Below, piece after piece: positions 7,164-15,443 of a DNA stretch of 23,029 nt. The position numbers were made by a program, and so were the translations under genes. How positions within the stretch are numbered: position 1 is the first letter of the stretch; each line of letters starts with the position of its first letter. Location of the stretch: positions 1 through 23,029 of the IMG/VR virus record IMGVR_UViG_3300036406_000075. One strand, 5' to 3'. Under the pieces are notes generated by a model. That model was not told the DNA's origin, ran no database searches, and saw nothing but the letters and a program-made list of their open reading frames with translations. Source of the stretch: a virus.

Positions 7164-7706
7164 TCAACTATTGTCATACCTGCTATGTTTACCAGCAATA
7201 AACCCTTTCACACCCTTAACCGCCCGCAAAAGCCCTTTGGCCTTGTAGGCGTCGATTGCGTGTTGAAGATTTTGCTGATGCGTAACAACTTCCAAGTTAT
7301 TCAGTCGATTGTTGGCACGGTCAAGGTCTTTGTGGTTTATTTCCAGTCGGCCTTCAATTCGCCCGTTGAACGCTTCCCACACCATGCGATGCACACCGCG
7401 CCGCGTGTATTTGGCGTCTTTGCAAAGACTTGCGACAAAATAATGTTTCAACAATTGCGGCTTGACAAGTCTGTAAGTTGCGTTGCCAACCCACGTCTTA
7501 CCCAGCTTGATAGAATGGGCCGTGGGTATGCTGGTGCCCAAAAACTCAGCAACTTGTTTAAGGGTCGCGCCGTGCTCAAACATCTGCTTGGCTTCGGGAA
7601 TTTTGGCGGCGTCAAGGGTCTTACCTCTGGCAATCCTGCGCACATTTCCAAGGTCGCTCACCTCGTACAAATCTTCAAAGTCCAAAACTGGTTTCCACGT
7701 TTCCAT
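7164..7706 (-). CDS. Free-standing HNH endonuclease with NUMOD4 and HTH
   Basis: From ATG 7706 this gives 180 aa. Residues 3-25 match NUMOD4 (WKPVLDFEDLYEVSDLGNVRRI). Residues 35-70 form a resolvase-like helix-turn-helix (EAKQMFEHGATLKQVAEFLG). Residues 75-150 are the HNH core: GVHRMVWEAF (H106), INHKD (N124, H125, D127), NNLEVVT (N136-N137) and N146. It is a homing-type endonuclease. It is the only minus-strand gene among the late genes and sits between the gp4-like and gp10-like genes, so it is probably a mobile insertion with its own control. GGAG about 8 nt upstream selects ATG 7706 over an upstream start at 7751, which would overlap the gp10-like start. Confidence 0.88.
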   Translation of the reverse strand: METWKPVLDFEDLYEVSDLGNVRRIARGKTLDAAKIPEAKQMFEHGATLKQVAEFLGTSIPTAHSIKLGKTWVGNATYRLVKPQLLKHYFVASLCKDAKYTRRGVHRMVWEAFNGRIEGRLEINHKDLDRANNRLNNLEVVTHQQNLQHAIDAYKAKGLLRAVKGVKGFIAGKHSRYDNS

Positions 7707-7733
7707 AGCTTGACTCCATTTAATATGAATAGG

Positions 7734-7742
7734 AGTATAGCA
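7734..7742 (-). promoter_or_regulatory. Possible extended -10 promoter for antisense endonuclease
   Basis: Read on the minus strand, TG (7742-7741), one base, then TATACT (7739-7734) gives an extended -10 box 28 nt before the endonuclease start. I see no clear -35 box. It overlaps the ribosome site and start codon of the gp10-like gene on the other strand. Confidence 0.35.
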
Positions 7743-9271
7743 TGAAGACACCTATATTGGGCAGCAGCTACGTCACCCGCAGCGTCAACGCTGCGGATGC
7801 CCGCATGGTCAACCTGTTCCCCGAAGTCATCCCCGAGGGTGGACTAGAGCCTGCGTTTTTAAACCGCGCACCAGGTTTGCGCCTACTGGCAACAATCGGC
7901 ACTGGTCCAATTCGTGGTCTGTGGGATTTTGCGCCGGACAGCAATACCGCTTTTGTCGTGTCGGGCACTCAGTTGTTCAAGATCAACCGCAGCTACACGG
8001 CTACACTGCTGGGCACTGTGGTAGGCACTGGCCCTGTCAGCATTGCTGATAACGGCACTCAGTTGTTCATCGCAGCCAACGGGCCAAGCTACATCTACAA
8101 CAACACAACAAACGTGTTCCAGCAGATCACTGACCCAGACTTTCCTGGTGCGGTAAGCGTGGGCTATCTGGACGGCTACTTCGTGTTCAACGAGCCAAAC
8201 AGTCAAAAAATTTGGGTTACCAGTCTGCTGGACGGTCTGTCCGTGGACCCGCTGGATTTTGCAAGCGCCGAAGGTGCTCCCGATGAAGTGACTGGTTTGA
8301 TTGTTGACCACCGTGAGGTCTGGGTGCTGGGCACCAACTCGGTTGAGGTTTGGTACAACGCAGGCACCCCAGACTTCCCATTACAGCGCATCCAAGGCGC
8401 TTTTAACGAGATTGGCTGCATATCCCCTTACTCGCTTGCCAAACTCGATAACGGCGTGTTCTGGCTGGGTTCTGACGCCCGTGGCAAGGGCATCGTTTAC
8501 CGGGCCAACGGCTACACGGGCACCCGCATCTCAACACACGCTGTTGAGTGGCACATCCAACAATACAGCGACATCACCGACGCTTTTGGGTACACGTACC
8601 AACAAGACGGCCATAGTTTTTATGTGCTGATTTTTCCATCGGCCAACACCACATGGGTGTATGACGTGGCAACGCAGGCGTGGCACGAGAGAGCCGGGTT
8701 TAACAACGGTGACTTTACACGGCACCGCAGCAACTGCCAGATGGCGTTTAACAACGAGATTGTGGTCGGCGACTTTCAAAACGGCAAAATCTACGCTTTT
8801 GATCTTGATGACTACTCGGACGACGGGCAGATTCAAAAGTGGCTGCGCACATGGCGTGCGCTGCCTACGGGCCAGAACAACTTTGAACGTACCGCGCAGC
8901 ACAGTCTTCAGCTTAATTTAGAAACAGGTGTTGGTATATCGGGAAACGATCCAGCGGTGCCATTTCCAGCCGAAGCGCCAACTCTAGTTTTAGATTTTGT
9001 CAATCAGCAGTACGACATTTATCAGCCAAACTTTGTGCAAGGGTTTGACCCCCAGGTCATGCTGCGCTGGAGCGATGACGGTGGCCACACATGGTCTAGC
9101 GAACACTGGGCATCCATCGGCAAAATTGGCGTTTATGGGCAGCGCACGTTCTGGCGGCGTTTGGGCATGACGCTCAAACTGCGTGACCGGGTGTATGAGG
9201 TATCTGGCACTGACCCTGTGAAGATCGCCATCACTGGCGCTGAACTCATCTTTAGCTCAACCACAGCATAA
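7742..9271 (+). CDS. Tail hub / packaged-DNA stabilisation protein, P22 gp10-like
   Basis: This 509-aa protein belongs by sequence style to the P22 gp10 family (472 aa in P22). It begins MKTPILGSSYVTRSVNAADARMVNLFPE, and this VNLFPE start is characteristic. A beta-propeller-like series of strands follows (FVVSGTQLFKINRSY, TQLFIAANGPSYIYN, YLDGYFVFNE, REVWVLGTNSVEVWYN). The region WLGSDARGKGIVYRANGY is a strong family block, and the end contains MLRWSDDGGHTWS and a gp10-like closing beta region. It should form the hexameric hub under the gp4 ring and hold spike and needle. AGGAG (7731-7735) precedes ATG 7742. The stop overlaps the next start by one base (TAATG). Confidence 0.9.
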   Translation: MKTPILGSSYVTRSVNAADARMVNLFPEVIPEGGLEPAFLNRAPGLRLLATIGTGPIRGLWDFAPDSNTAFVVSGTQLFKINRSYTATLLGTVVGTGPVSIADNGTQLFIAANGPSYIYNNTTNVFQQITDPDFPGAVSVGYLDGYFVFNEPNSQKIWVTSLLDGLSVDPLDFASAEGAPDEVTGLIVDHREVWVLGTNSVEVWYNAGTPDFPLQRIQGAFNEIGCISPYSLAKLDNGVFWLGSDARGKGIVYRANGYTGTRISTHAVEWHIQQYSDITDAFGYTYQQDGHSFYVLIFPSANTTWVYDVATQAWHERAGFNNGDFTRHRSNCQMAFNNEIVVGDFQNGKIYAFDLDDYSDDGQIQKWLRTWRALPTGQNNFERTAQHSLQLNLETGVGISGNDPAVPFPAEAPTLVLDFVNQQYDIYQPNFVQGFDPQVMLRWSDDGGHTWSSEHWASIGKIGVYGQRTFWRRLGMTLKLRDRVYEVSGTDPVKIAITGAELIFSSTTA

Positions 9272-10182
9272 TGGCAACCTCTCAACTTACCAACATCACG
9301 CCTCCTCGGGTTCCCTTTTTGGACCCGAGGAACGGCCTGATCTCGCGTGAGTGGTACAGGTTCCTCTTAAACTTGTTTGTGCTGACTGGTGGGGGCCAGA
9401 ACACGACAACTTTGACAGACTTACAAGTGGGTCCACCGATGCCCACCCAAGAGGACTTTGTTGAAATCACTGTTGACATTGAGTCGCTTGAAAAGCAACC
9501 GACTCAAGAAAGCGCACTTGAGCAAATCGCTGAGTTGCAAAAGCAGATTGAGGCGCTAGAAGCGCAGATTGAATGCCCTTGCATTGAACTAACAGCGGTA
9601 TTGCAAGCGCAGATTGAAGCACTTGAAGCGCAGATTGCGAGTCCTTGCACCGAACTAGCAGCGGAATTGCAAGCGCAGATTGAAGGTCTTCAATTAGCCC
9701 CACCTCCTCGTGAGTTTGATCGTTCACGTTACGGTTCTTTTTACGACACTACAACGCAAACGGCTACCACGATTAACACCGCCAAGGCCATCACGTTCAA
9801 CAACACAGACTTGAGCCGAGGGGTTTATCTTGGTTCACCTACATCTCGTGTTTACGTGGACACGCCGGGCGTATACAATTTTGACACTTCGTTCCAATTG
9901 GACAAAACGGCTGGCGGCGTAGGGCTGTTCTACTTGTGGTTCAGGCTTAACGGTGTTGATGTACCAAACAGCGCCAGCCAAATCAGGATTCAGGGCAACA
10001 ACGCTGAAATCTTTTCGTCACTGAACTATTTCTTTGATTTAAACGCAGGCGACTACGTGGAAATTATGTACTCGGTTGACGATCTGAGCGTTGAACTCTT
10101 AGCCGAGCCAGCAGCAGCACCGCATCCAGGCGTCCCATCCATCATTCTTACCGTTTCAAACAATATCGGGGGTATCCAATGA
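9271..10182 (+). CDS. Putative tail needle: coiled coil with TNF/C1q-like C-terminal knob
   Basis: This 303-aa protein has three regions. Residues 1-55 (PPRVPFLDPRNGLISREWYRFL) are a short N-terminal anchor seen in many phage tail proteins. Residues 80-141 are a coiled coil with a 22-residue repeat: LQKQIEALEAQI, then LQAQIEALEAQI, then LQAQIEGL. Residues 150-303 are a beta jelly-roll of C1q/TNF type (FYLWFRLNGVDVPNSA, LNAGDYVEIMYSVDD, PSIILTV). It directly follows the gp10-like gene, where P22 carries the gp26 needle, and the Sf6 needle ends in a TNF-like knob. The needle role is inferred; a short tail fibre is the alternative. No ribosome site is visible, so translation is probably coupled. 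Confidence 0.7.
   Translation: MATSQLTNITPPRVPFLDPRNGLISREWYRFLLNLFVLTGGGQNTTTLTDLQVGPPMPTQEDFVEITVDIESLEKQPTQESALEQIAELQKQIEALEAQIECPCIELTAVLQAQIEALEAQIASPCTELAAELQAQIEGLQLAPPPREFDRSRYGSFYDTTTQTATTINTAKAITFNNTDLSRGVYLGSPTSRVYVDTPGVYNFDTSFQLDKTAGGVGLFYLWFRLNGVDVPNSASQIRIQGNNAEIFSSLNYFFDLNAGDYVEIMYSVDDLSVELLAEPAAAPHPGVPSIILTVSNNIGGIQ
9532..9690 (+). repeat. 66-bp tandem repeat coding for coiled coil
   Basis: Two full 66-bp units (9532-9597 and 9598-9663) and a partial third (9664-9690) encode 22-residue units with the pattern LQ.QIEALEAQI..PC.EL.A. Many codons are identical between units, so the duplication is fairly recent or is kept by recombination. Confidence 0.85.
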
Positions 10183-10514
10183 CAGTCACCGTCAAAAACC
10201 TTGTGCCATCAAAAGATGTTGCAAGCAGCCAAACAACTCAGTACACCGCAACTGGTGTGACTGCAATCATTGACAAGTTCACCGCGACCAATTACAGCGC
10301 CAGTGCTGCCACGATCTCGGTCAACTTGGTTACGCTTGCTGGCTCCCCTGGCAACAGCAACCTGATCACCAAGACTAAGACGCTTCAGCCGTCTGAGGTC
10401 TACACGTTCCCCGAGTTGGTCGGACAGGTTTTGAATCCTGGCAGCTTCATCAGTACAATCGCTGGAACCGCCAGCGCCATCAACATGCGCGTCAGCGGAC
10501 GCGAAGTGACTTAA
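10179..10514 (+). CDS. Small beta-rich virion-region protein, function unknown
   Basis: This 111-aa protein opens MTVTVKNLVPSKDVASSQTT and shows repeated beta-strand segments (AIIDKFTATNYSASAATISVNL, YTFPELVGQVL, INMRVSGREVT). The layout recalls a small immunoglobulin-like or jelly-roll domain found in other phage genomes near tail genes. It has no membrane segment and no catalytic motif. ATGA overlap (10179-10182) couples it to the needle candidate, so it may be a partner or chaperone of that protein, though this is only inferred from the neighbourhood. Confidence 0.7.
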   Translation: MTVTVKNLVPSKDVASSQTTQYTATGVTAIIDKFTATNYSASAATISVNLVTLAGSPGNSNLITKTKTLQPSEVYTFPELVGQVLNPGSFISTIAGTASAINMRVSGREVT

Positions 10515-10524
10515 GGAGAATACT

Positions 10525-11253
10525 ATGGCCGCATGGATGATACCTGCCGCAATTCTGGGCAGTTCTTTATTTGGGTCTCGATCCGCACGTAAAGCAGCAG
10601 ATGTTCAAGCCGCAGCCGCAGATCGCGCAGCGGATCTGCAACGCGAACAGTTTAACCGTCAGGTTGAGTTGCAAGCGCCGTTTCGTGAAGCCGGTGTCAA
10701 CGCGTTGAACAAGCTGGCACCACTGGCGTCCGAGTACACACCATTTGGGATGCAGCAGTTTCAAGCCGATCCCGGCTATGCGTTTCGCATGTCCGAAGGT
10801 ATGAAGGGGCTGGAACGATCCGCTGCTGCCCGTGGTGGCCTACTGTCAGGCGCTGCGCTACAAGGCATCCAGCGATTCGGCCAAGGCCTTGCATCGCAGG
10901 AATACCAAAACGCATTTAACCGATACGGCGTTGAACGCGACCGCCAATTGAATCCTTTGCAATCGCTGGCGGGCATGGGTCAAACAACCTCGCAACAACT
11001 TGGTGCAGCGGGGCAAACAATGGCTGGCAATGTAGGCCAAGCAATGGGTGCCGCAGCCCAAGCCCGAGCATCTGGTTACATGGGCGGCACTAGCGCGTTA
11101 ACTCAAGGCTTGGGTTCGTACATGAATTACAACCAGCAGCAAAATCAGAACGCGCTGTTTAACCAACTGATTGGTAACCGAGGTGGTTTTGGTGGCGGCG
11201 CGGGCATGACAAACTCGCCGTATGACTATTCCGGCATGTCGGAATTTGGTTAA
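10525..11253 (+). CDS. DNA ejection protein, P22 gp7-like position
   Basis: This 242-aa protein starts with a hydrophobic segment (WMIPAAILGSSLFGS), then a helix rich in Ala, Gln and Arg (RKAADVQAAAADRAADLQREQFNRQ). Next comes the block FQADPGYAFRMSEGMKGLERSAAARGG, which I recognise from DNA-transfer proteins of P22-like phages. The end is Gln/Gly/Asn-rich. It should be carried in the virion and released into the cell envelope with the DNA. AAGGAG at 10513-10518 precedes ATG 10525. It is the first of three consecutive candidate ejection genes, as gp7, gp20 and gp16 are in P22 (order differs among phages). Confidence 0.75.
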   Translation: MAAWMIPAAILGSSLFGSRSARKAADVQAAAADRAADLQREQFNRQVELQAPFREAGVNALNKLAPLASEYTPFGMQQFQADPGYAFRMSEGMKGLERSAAARGGLLSGAALQGIQRFGQGLASQEYQNAFNRYGVERDRQLNPLQSLAGMGQTTSQQLGAAGQTMAGNVGQAMGAAAQARASGYMGGTSALTQGLGSYMNYNQQQNQNALFNQLIGNRGGFGGGAGMTNSPYDYSGMSEFG

Positions 11254-11262
11254 GGATAAATC

Positions 11263-12807
11263 ATGGCACTTGTCAACCCCAACATCGCAATGTCGTTTCG
11301 TATGCCCGAGTTTCAGCCTCGGAATGCGTTGGCAGAGTACGCTCAGATTCAGCAGATCCAAGGTGGTCAGCGCCAAGCTGAAGTGGCCGACATGCAGTTG
11401 GAATCGCTGCGCCGGGACCGCGACGCGTTGAGTCAAATCCAAGCTGCTATTGTTGCCAAAGGTGGTCCACCAGATTTGGCCGCTGCCGCCGATGCAATGA
11501 TCAAATCAGGCAAGCCCGAGTATTTGACGCAAGGCATGGCCATTCGTCAAAAACTGAACGATCAAGCAGCGTTTGCTGCGTATGAAGCTGAGTTCAGGCC
11601 AAAAGCGCCCGGCGCTTCACCCACGGGAATGGACTTACCTGCGGGCGATCAACCAGCAACTAATGGCCTTATGGGCCGTGTTTCTGGAGTGACCACTACG
11701 CCAGTGCCCGACGCCGCGCCTGTAAATGCTATGGCCCCCGCGCCAACTGCTTCGGTCAACGCGATGGCTGGCAAACCGGATGTCGCTTCGCTTGAGGCGC
11801 GTTACCGCAGAGTTGCCAACATCAACACCCCCGGCGCAAAAGCCGAGGCCGATTTACTGCTTAAGCAGATTGAAGCCGCGTCCAAAGAATCGCGGATGTA
11901 CGTAGTGCCTGGTGTGGGGCTTGTTAACCCAACCGGAAAAGTTATAACGCCTTCGGTTGCAACGCCAGCAGCACCTACACAGCTTGCTAAACTGCAAACT
12001 GAACGGGCAGCGCTGCCTCCCGGCGACCCACGCATCGCGCAATATGACGCGCTTATCCGCAAAGAGATTACGCCTGCGGCTGGTACAACCATTACTATGG
12101 TTTCGGAACGTGCAGAACAAAGCGCGCGCGGCAAAATGTTGGTTGACCAGTACGGGGATATTTCAAAGGCTGCGGGTTTAGCAGCTAGAACATTGCCCGC
12201 TATTGAATCAAACTTGAGCGCACTAAACAAAGGTTTTGATACCGGCTTTGGTAAAGAAACGGTTGCTGCGGGCGCTAGTGTGTTGGCTGCGCTCGGCGTC
12301 AAGGACGCAGAGAAGTTTGCGACAGACAGCCAAAAGTTTCAGTCCAACGCCATCAGCGCCGTGTTGCAGAAGCAGCTTGAGCAAAAAGGCCCGCAGACTG
12401 AATCGGACGCTCGTCGTATTGAACAGATCGGCGCTCAATTGGGTAAAACCAAGAACGCCAACGAGTTTATTTTGGCAACGGCCAAAGAGCAACTACAGCG
12501 CGACATAGACCAGCGCAATTTTTACGACCGTTGGTACAAGACAAAAAAGACGTATGACGGCGCTGAAGATGCTTGGTTTAACGGCGAAGGCGGCAGGTCT
12601 TTGTTTGATCGTCCAGCGCTTAAGAAGTATGCACCTGGCGTTGCAGCCCAAGGTGCAGCAGCGCAGATCCCTACTACGCGCGCGGCGGCTCCAGCCGCGT
12701 CAAATCTTGCGCAAGAGCGCGCAAATGCAAACGCAGCAATTGCCGCTGGCGCGCCAGCCGCTGCGGTACGTCAGCGGTTCAAACAAAACACCGGTCAGGA
12801 GTTGTAA
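11263..12807 (+). CDS. Putative ejection / internal virion protein (second)
   Basis: This 514-aa protein is helical and rich in Ala, Gln and Pro. The N-terminal 80 residues look like a coiled coil (YAQIQQIQGGQRQAEVADMQ). Residues ~115-175 are Pro/Ala-rich with repeated NAMA motifs, probably a flexible linker. The middle and end are amphipathic helices, closing with AAGAPAAAVRQRFKQNTGQEL. No enzyme motif is visible. Its role is inferred from position between a gp7-like and a very large internal protein, the pattern of P22 gp20. AAGGA precedes ATG 11263, and the stop abuts the next start. Confidence 0.65.
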   Translation: MALVNPNIAMSFRMPEFQPRNALAEYAQIQQIQGGQRQAEVADMQLESLRRDRDALSQIQAAIVAKGGPPDLAAAADAMIKSGKPEYLTQGMAIRQKLNDQAAFAAYEAEFRPKAPGASPTGMDLPAGDQPATNGLMGRVSGVTTTPVPDAAPVNAMAPAPTASVNAMAGKPDVASLEARYRRVANINTPGAKAEADLLLKQIEAASKESRMYVVPGVGLVNPTGKVITPSVATPAAPTQLAKLQTERAALPPGDPRIAQYDALIRKEITPAAGTTITMVSERAEQSARGKMLVDQYGDISKAAGLAARTLPAIESNLSALNKGFDTGFGKETVAAGASVLAALGVKDAEKFATDSQKFQSNAISAVLQKQLEQKGPQTESDARRIEQIGAQLGKTKNANEFILATAKEQLQRDIDQRNFYDRWYKTKKTYDGAEDAWFNGEGGRSLFDRPALKKYAPGVAAQGAAAQIPTTRAAAPAASNLAQERANANAAIAAGAPAAAVRQRFKQNTGQEL

Positions 12808-15234
12808 ATGGCTACCGGATATGACGATCTGATTCCCGTTAAAGCTGCATCTGGGTCTGGGTATGACGATCTCATACCAAGCCAATCAACGGGGGTGCCA
12901 GGCCCCCGCCAAAGACCGAGCGCTTTAACGCAGTTCGGCCGCAGCGCAGCCTCGCTGGCCGACGTTACGATTGGCGGCATTCTGCCCGCTGTTGTGCAGC
13001 AAGTGGGCTACCCATTGGCCCGCTTGGGTCGTTCACCAGAACAAGCGCAGGCGGCTACCGCACGTTTGGTGGGCGCTGTTGAGTCACCAGTTGGTCGGAC
13101 GTTTGGCGTCACTGACACACCGGAATACCAGCAAGAGGCTGGCCGTCAGTTGGTGGACTTCATTGGCCAGAACTTTCAAAAGGGCGCGAAGTGGATTGCC
13201 GAAAAAACCGGCATTCCTCAGTCGGACGTGGAAAACTATTTGGGCACCGCGACCGTGGCAGCGCCTGCGGTAGCTCGGCCTGCGGCGCGCACGGTCCAGC
13301 AGGCCGCTGCACCGGTAATTGAGAAAGCCGTCATCGGCGCAAAGTTGCCGTTTGAGGGGCGTCGCCAAGCTAAACTTGAGCGCCAGTCTTTGGAAGACTA
13401 CGCCCGTGGCCCGCAGATCGACGCAGCTGCTGACGCACAGCGGTTGGGTATTGTGCTTAACCCAACAGACATTCAATCTACTGTAGGCACAAGATTGACC
13501 GCAATGGCCGCTGGCCCCCGCGCGCCTGCTGCTTTGGCAGAAGCCAACAAAAACCAAGTCCGCAAGGTTGTGCTGAAAGATTTGGATTTACCACTTACAA
13601 CTCAACTTGACGGCGATACTGCGTTTGACCAAGCGCGCGCGCAAGTAGCAGGGCCTTACGATCAAGTTAAAAAACTGCCTATTCAACAAGCCGACGACGC
13701 AATGGTTCAACGTCTGGAAGCATTGCGGGCAGATTTAGATGTAATTGGGGCTAAAGAATACGCGCCTGCCATTAGCAAGATTGTTGATGATGCTATTGCA
13801 AAAACGCAAACTGGTTTGACCGGTGAGCAACTACTGAAAAACATCAGCGTTCTGCGTGAGCGCGCGCGTAAAACATACAACAACAAATCAGCCACTACCG
13901 AAGCGCTGGACATTGCAGACACCAACCTTAAAGTGGCGACCGAGCTGGAGTCGATGATCGACAACAGCATTTTTAACCCAAAGCTGCTGGGTGAATTCCG
14001 CGATGCCCGTCAGAAGATGGCCAAGACGTATGCATACGAAGGCGCAACCGACTTCAACACCGGCATGGTCGATGTCGGCAAACTTGCCCGTATTACGTCA
14101 AAAAATAACGCATTGACTGGTGACATTGCTTCGTTGGGCAAGATTGCGGGTAACTTTCCCGACGTGTTTAGTTCCCAGCCAACGCCAGGCTTTTTTACCG
14201 CGCCTCGTTTAAGCCGTTCTGGACCAGGCGGTGCGGCGGGGGCGTTAATTGGTTCGCAGTTTGGTTTGACTGGCTCTATTTTGGGTGGTGTGCTAGGTGG
14301 CGCAACTGCCGAAGGTTTGGGTGCGGTAGCCGCACGCCGCGTAGCGTCGCCCGGCTACCAAGCTGGCCTGAACCTGCGCGACATGCGGATACCGGTTAAC
14401 CAGTTGGCCGCGTCAATGCAGCCAATCCCGCAGAACCGCGCAATCGTTCCATACGAAGCGCCTGTAGAGGTGCTTGGTCCTGGTGAAGGCCCGTACCAGC
14501 CAAACTTCGTAATGCAGCCCAACCAGTATGGTCCTCGCGTAACAACCGAAACGCCGGACCTGCGTAATGCATTGCCTGCGCCGAGTGCGGAAGGTACGCT
14601 GAACATGCTGCGCGCTGAAGACACGCGTCGTGGTCAGATGTCCCGCACACTGGGCCAGCAAGCCGAGCAACAGGCCGCTGCGGCTGAAGCTGCTGCACGC
14701 CGTCCAACTAGCGGCGCGGTGGAGATGCAGATTAACCCGTTGACTGGATTGCCCGAGATTGCCACCGGCATCAAAGGCGCTACCCCCGCTACGTTTCAAG
14801 ACTTCGGCACGACGCTCAAGTCAGCCACCGACAAGGCCACGGCTGGCCGCATGTTTGACTTAACCGCTGCCGAAAAAGTTGCGTTTGACAAGACCCGCGT
14901 TGACTTGGCCGAAGCCGTGCCGGGCATGAAGGCGTTGAGCGACAAAGCCGTTGCGGCCAAAATGCAAGACCGCGCTTGGGTGCAAGACGCCGTTGGTAAA
15001 GCGCAAGAAAGAGCGCGCGCATTTGAGGCTATCGCCGCGCGCGCGGATACGGAACGCGCCCGCCAATCTGCTTTGGCAAACCGCGAGCGAATGCTAGATT
15101 TGGCCGAGCAGATGGAAGACATGCTGCGCCCAGCCCGCCCCGTCAAGACTGGCGGTCAGGGTCCAAAGACACGCGCCTTTCAACGTAACATGCTCACACC
15201 CGAGCAAGAAATCCAAAACGCATTGGTGAAGTAA
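12808..15234 (+). CDS. Large internal virion / ejection protein (third)
   Basis: This 808-aa protein opens with a duplicated motif, GYDDLIP at residues 4-10 and 18-24. A helical region follows with KGAKWIAEKTGIPQSDVENYLG at about 129-150. Residues ~470-510 are a glycine-rich hydrophobic stretch (GGAAGALIGSQFGLTGSILGGVLGG), suited to membrane insertion. The C-terminal third is charged and helical. No lysozyme or transglycosylase motif is seen. By size and position it corresponds to the largest ejection protein of P22-like phages (gp16 role). It begins right after the previous stop (TAAATG), so translation is coupled. Confidence 0.65.
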   Translation: MATGYDDLIPVKAASGSGYDDLIPSQSTGVPGPRQRPSALTQFGRSAASLADVTIGGILPAVVQQVGYPLARLGRSPEQAQAATARLVGAVESPVGRTFGVTDTPEYQQEAGRQLVDFIGQNFQKGAKWIAEKTGIPQSDVENYLGTATVAAPAVARPAARTVQQAAAPVIEKAVIGAKLPFEGRRQAKLERQSLEDYARGPQIDAAADAQRLGIVLNPTDIQSTVGTRLTAMAAGPRAPAALAEANKNQVRKVVLKDLDLPLTTQLDGDTAFDQARAQVAGPYDQVKKLPIQQADDAMVQRLEALRADLDVIGAKEYAPAISKIVDDAIAKTQTGLTGEQLLKNISVLRERARKTYNNKSATTEALDIADTNLKVATELESMIDNSIFNPKLLGEFRDARQKMAKTYAYEGATDFNTGMVDVGKLARITSKNNALTGDIASLGKIAGNFPDVFSSQPTPGFFTAPRLSRSGPGGAAGALIGSQFGLTGSILGGVLGGATAEGLGAVAARRVASPGYQAGLNLRDMRIPVNQLAASMQPIPQNRAIVPYEAPVEVLGPGEGPYQPNFVMQPNQYGPRVTTETPDLRNALPAPSAEGTLNMLRAEDTRRGQMSRTLGQQAEQQAAAAEAAARRPTSGAVEMQINPLTGLPEIATGIKGATPATFQDFGTTLKSATDKATAGRMFDLTAAEKVAFDKTRVDLAEAVPGMKALSDKAVAAKMQDRAWVQDAVGKAQERARAFEAIAARADTERARQSALANRERMLDLAEQMEDMLRPARPVKTGGQGPKTRAFQRNMLTPEQEIQNALVK

Positions 15235-15441
15235 ATGAATGAACAAATTAGCGCGACAGACGCGCGATTGACCACGCACGAGCAAGTGTGCGCCCATCGT
15301 TACGAAGGCATTCAAAAAAGTTTTGAGTCAGGCTCTAAGCGCATGGCCAAGATCGAGTATCTGCTCTACGCAGTAATCGCTGCGGTCTTGCTTGGCCCTG
15401 GCGTTGCGGCTGAAGTTGTTAAAAAGTTTTTTGGACTTTGA
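15235..15441 (+). CDS. Small holin-like membrane protein (XhlA-like layout)
   Basis: This 68-aa protein has a charged N-terminal half (TDARLTTHEQVCAHRYEGIQ) likely to be a short helix, then one hydrophobic segment at about residues 43-61 (YLLYAVIAAVLLGPGVAAE) and a short basic end (KKFFGL). This is the layout of XhlA-type haemolysin/holin proteins found in phage lysis cassettes. It starts one base after the ejection-gene stop and comes directly before other lysis genes. The role (holin, holin partner or antiholin) is inferred from layout and position only. Confidence 0.6.
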   Translation: MNEQISATDARLTTHEQVCAHRYEGIQKSFESGSKRMAKIEYLLYAVIAAVLLGPGVAAEVVKKFFGL

Positions 15442-15443
15442 CC

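Noticed and set aside
7185-7745. 186-aa open frame on the + strand
   Set aside because: It is antisense to the HNH endonuclease, which has clear NUMOD4 and HNH motifs and a ribosome site.
9532-9690. Possible CRISPR-like repeat array
   Set aside because: The units are directly adjacent, in frame and code for a coiled coil. There are no spacers.
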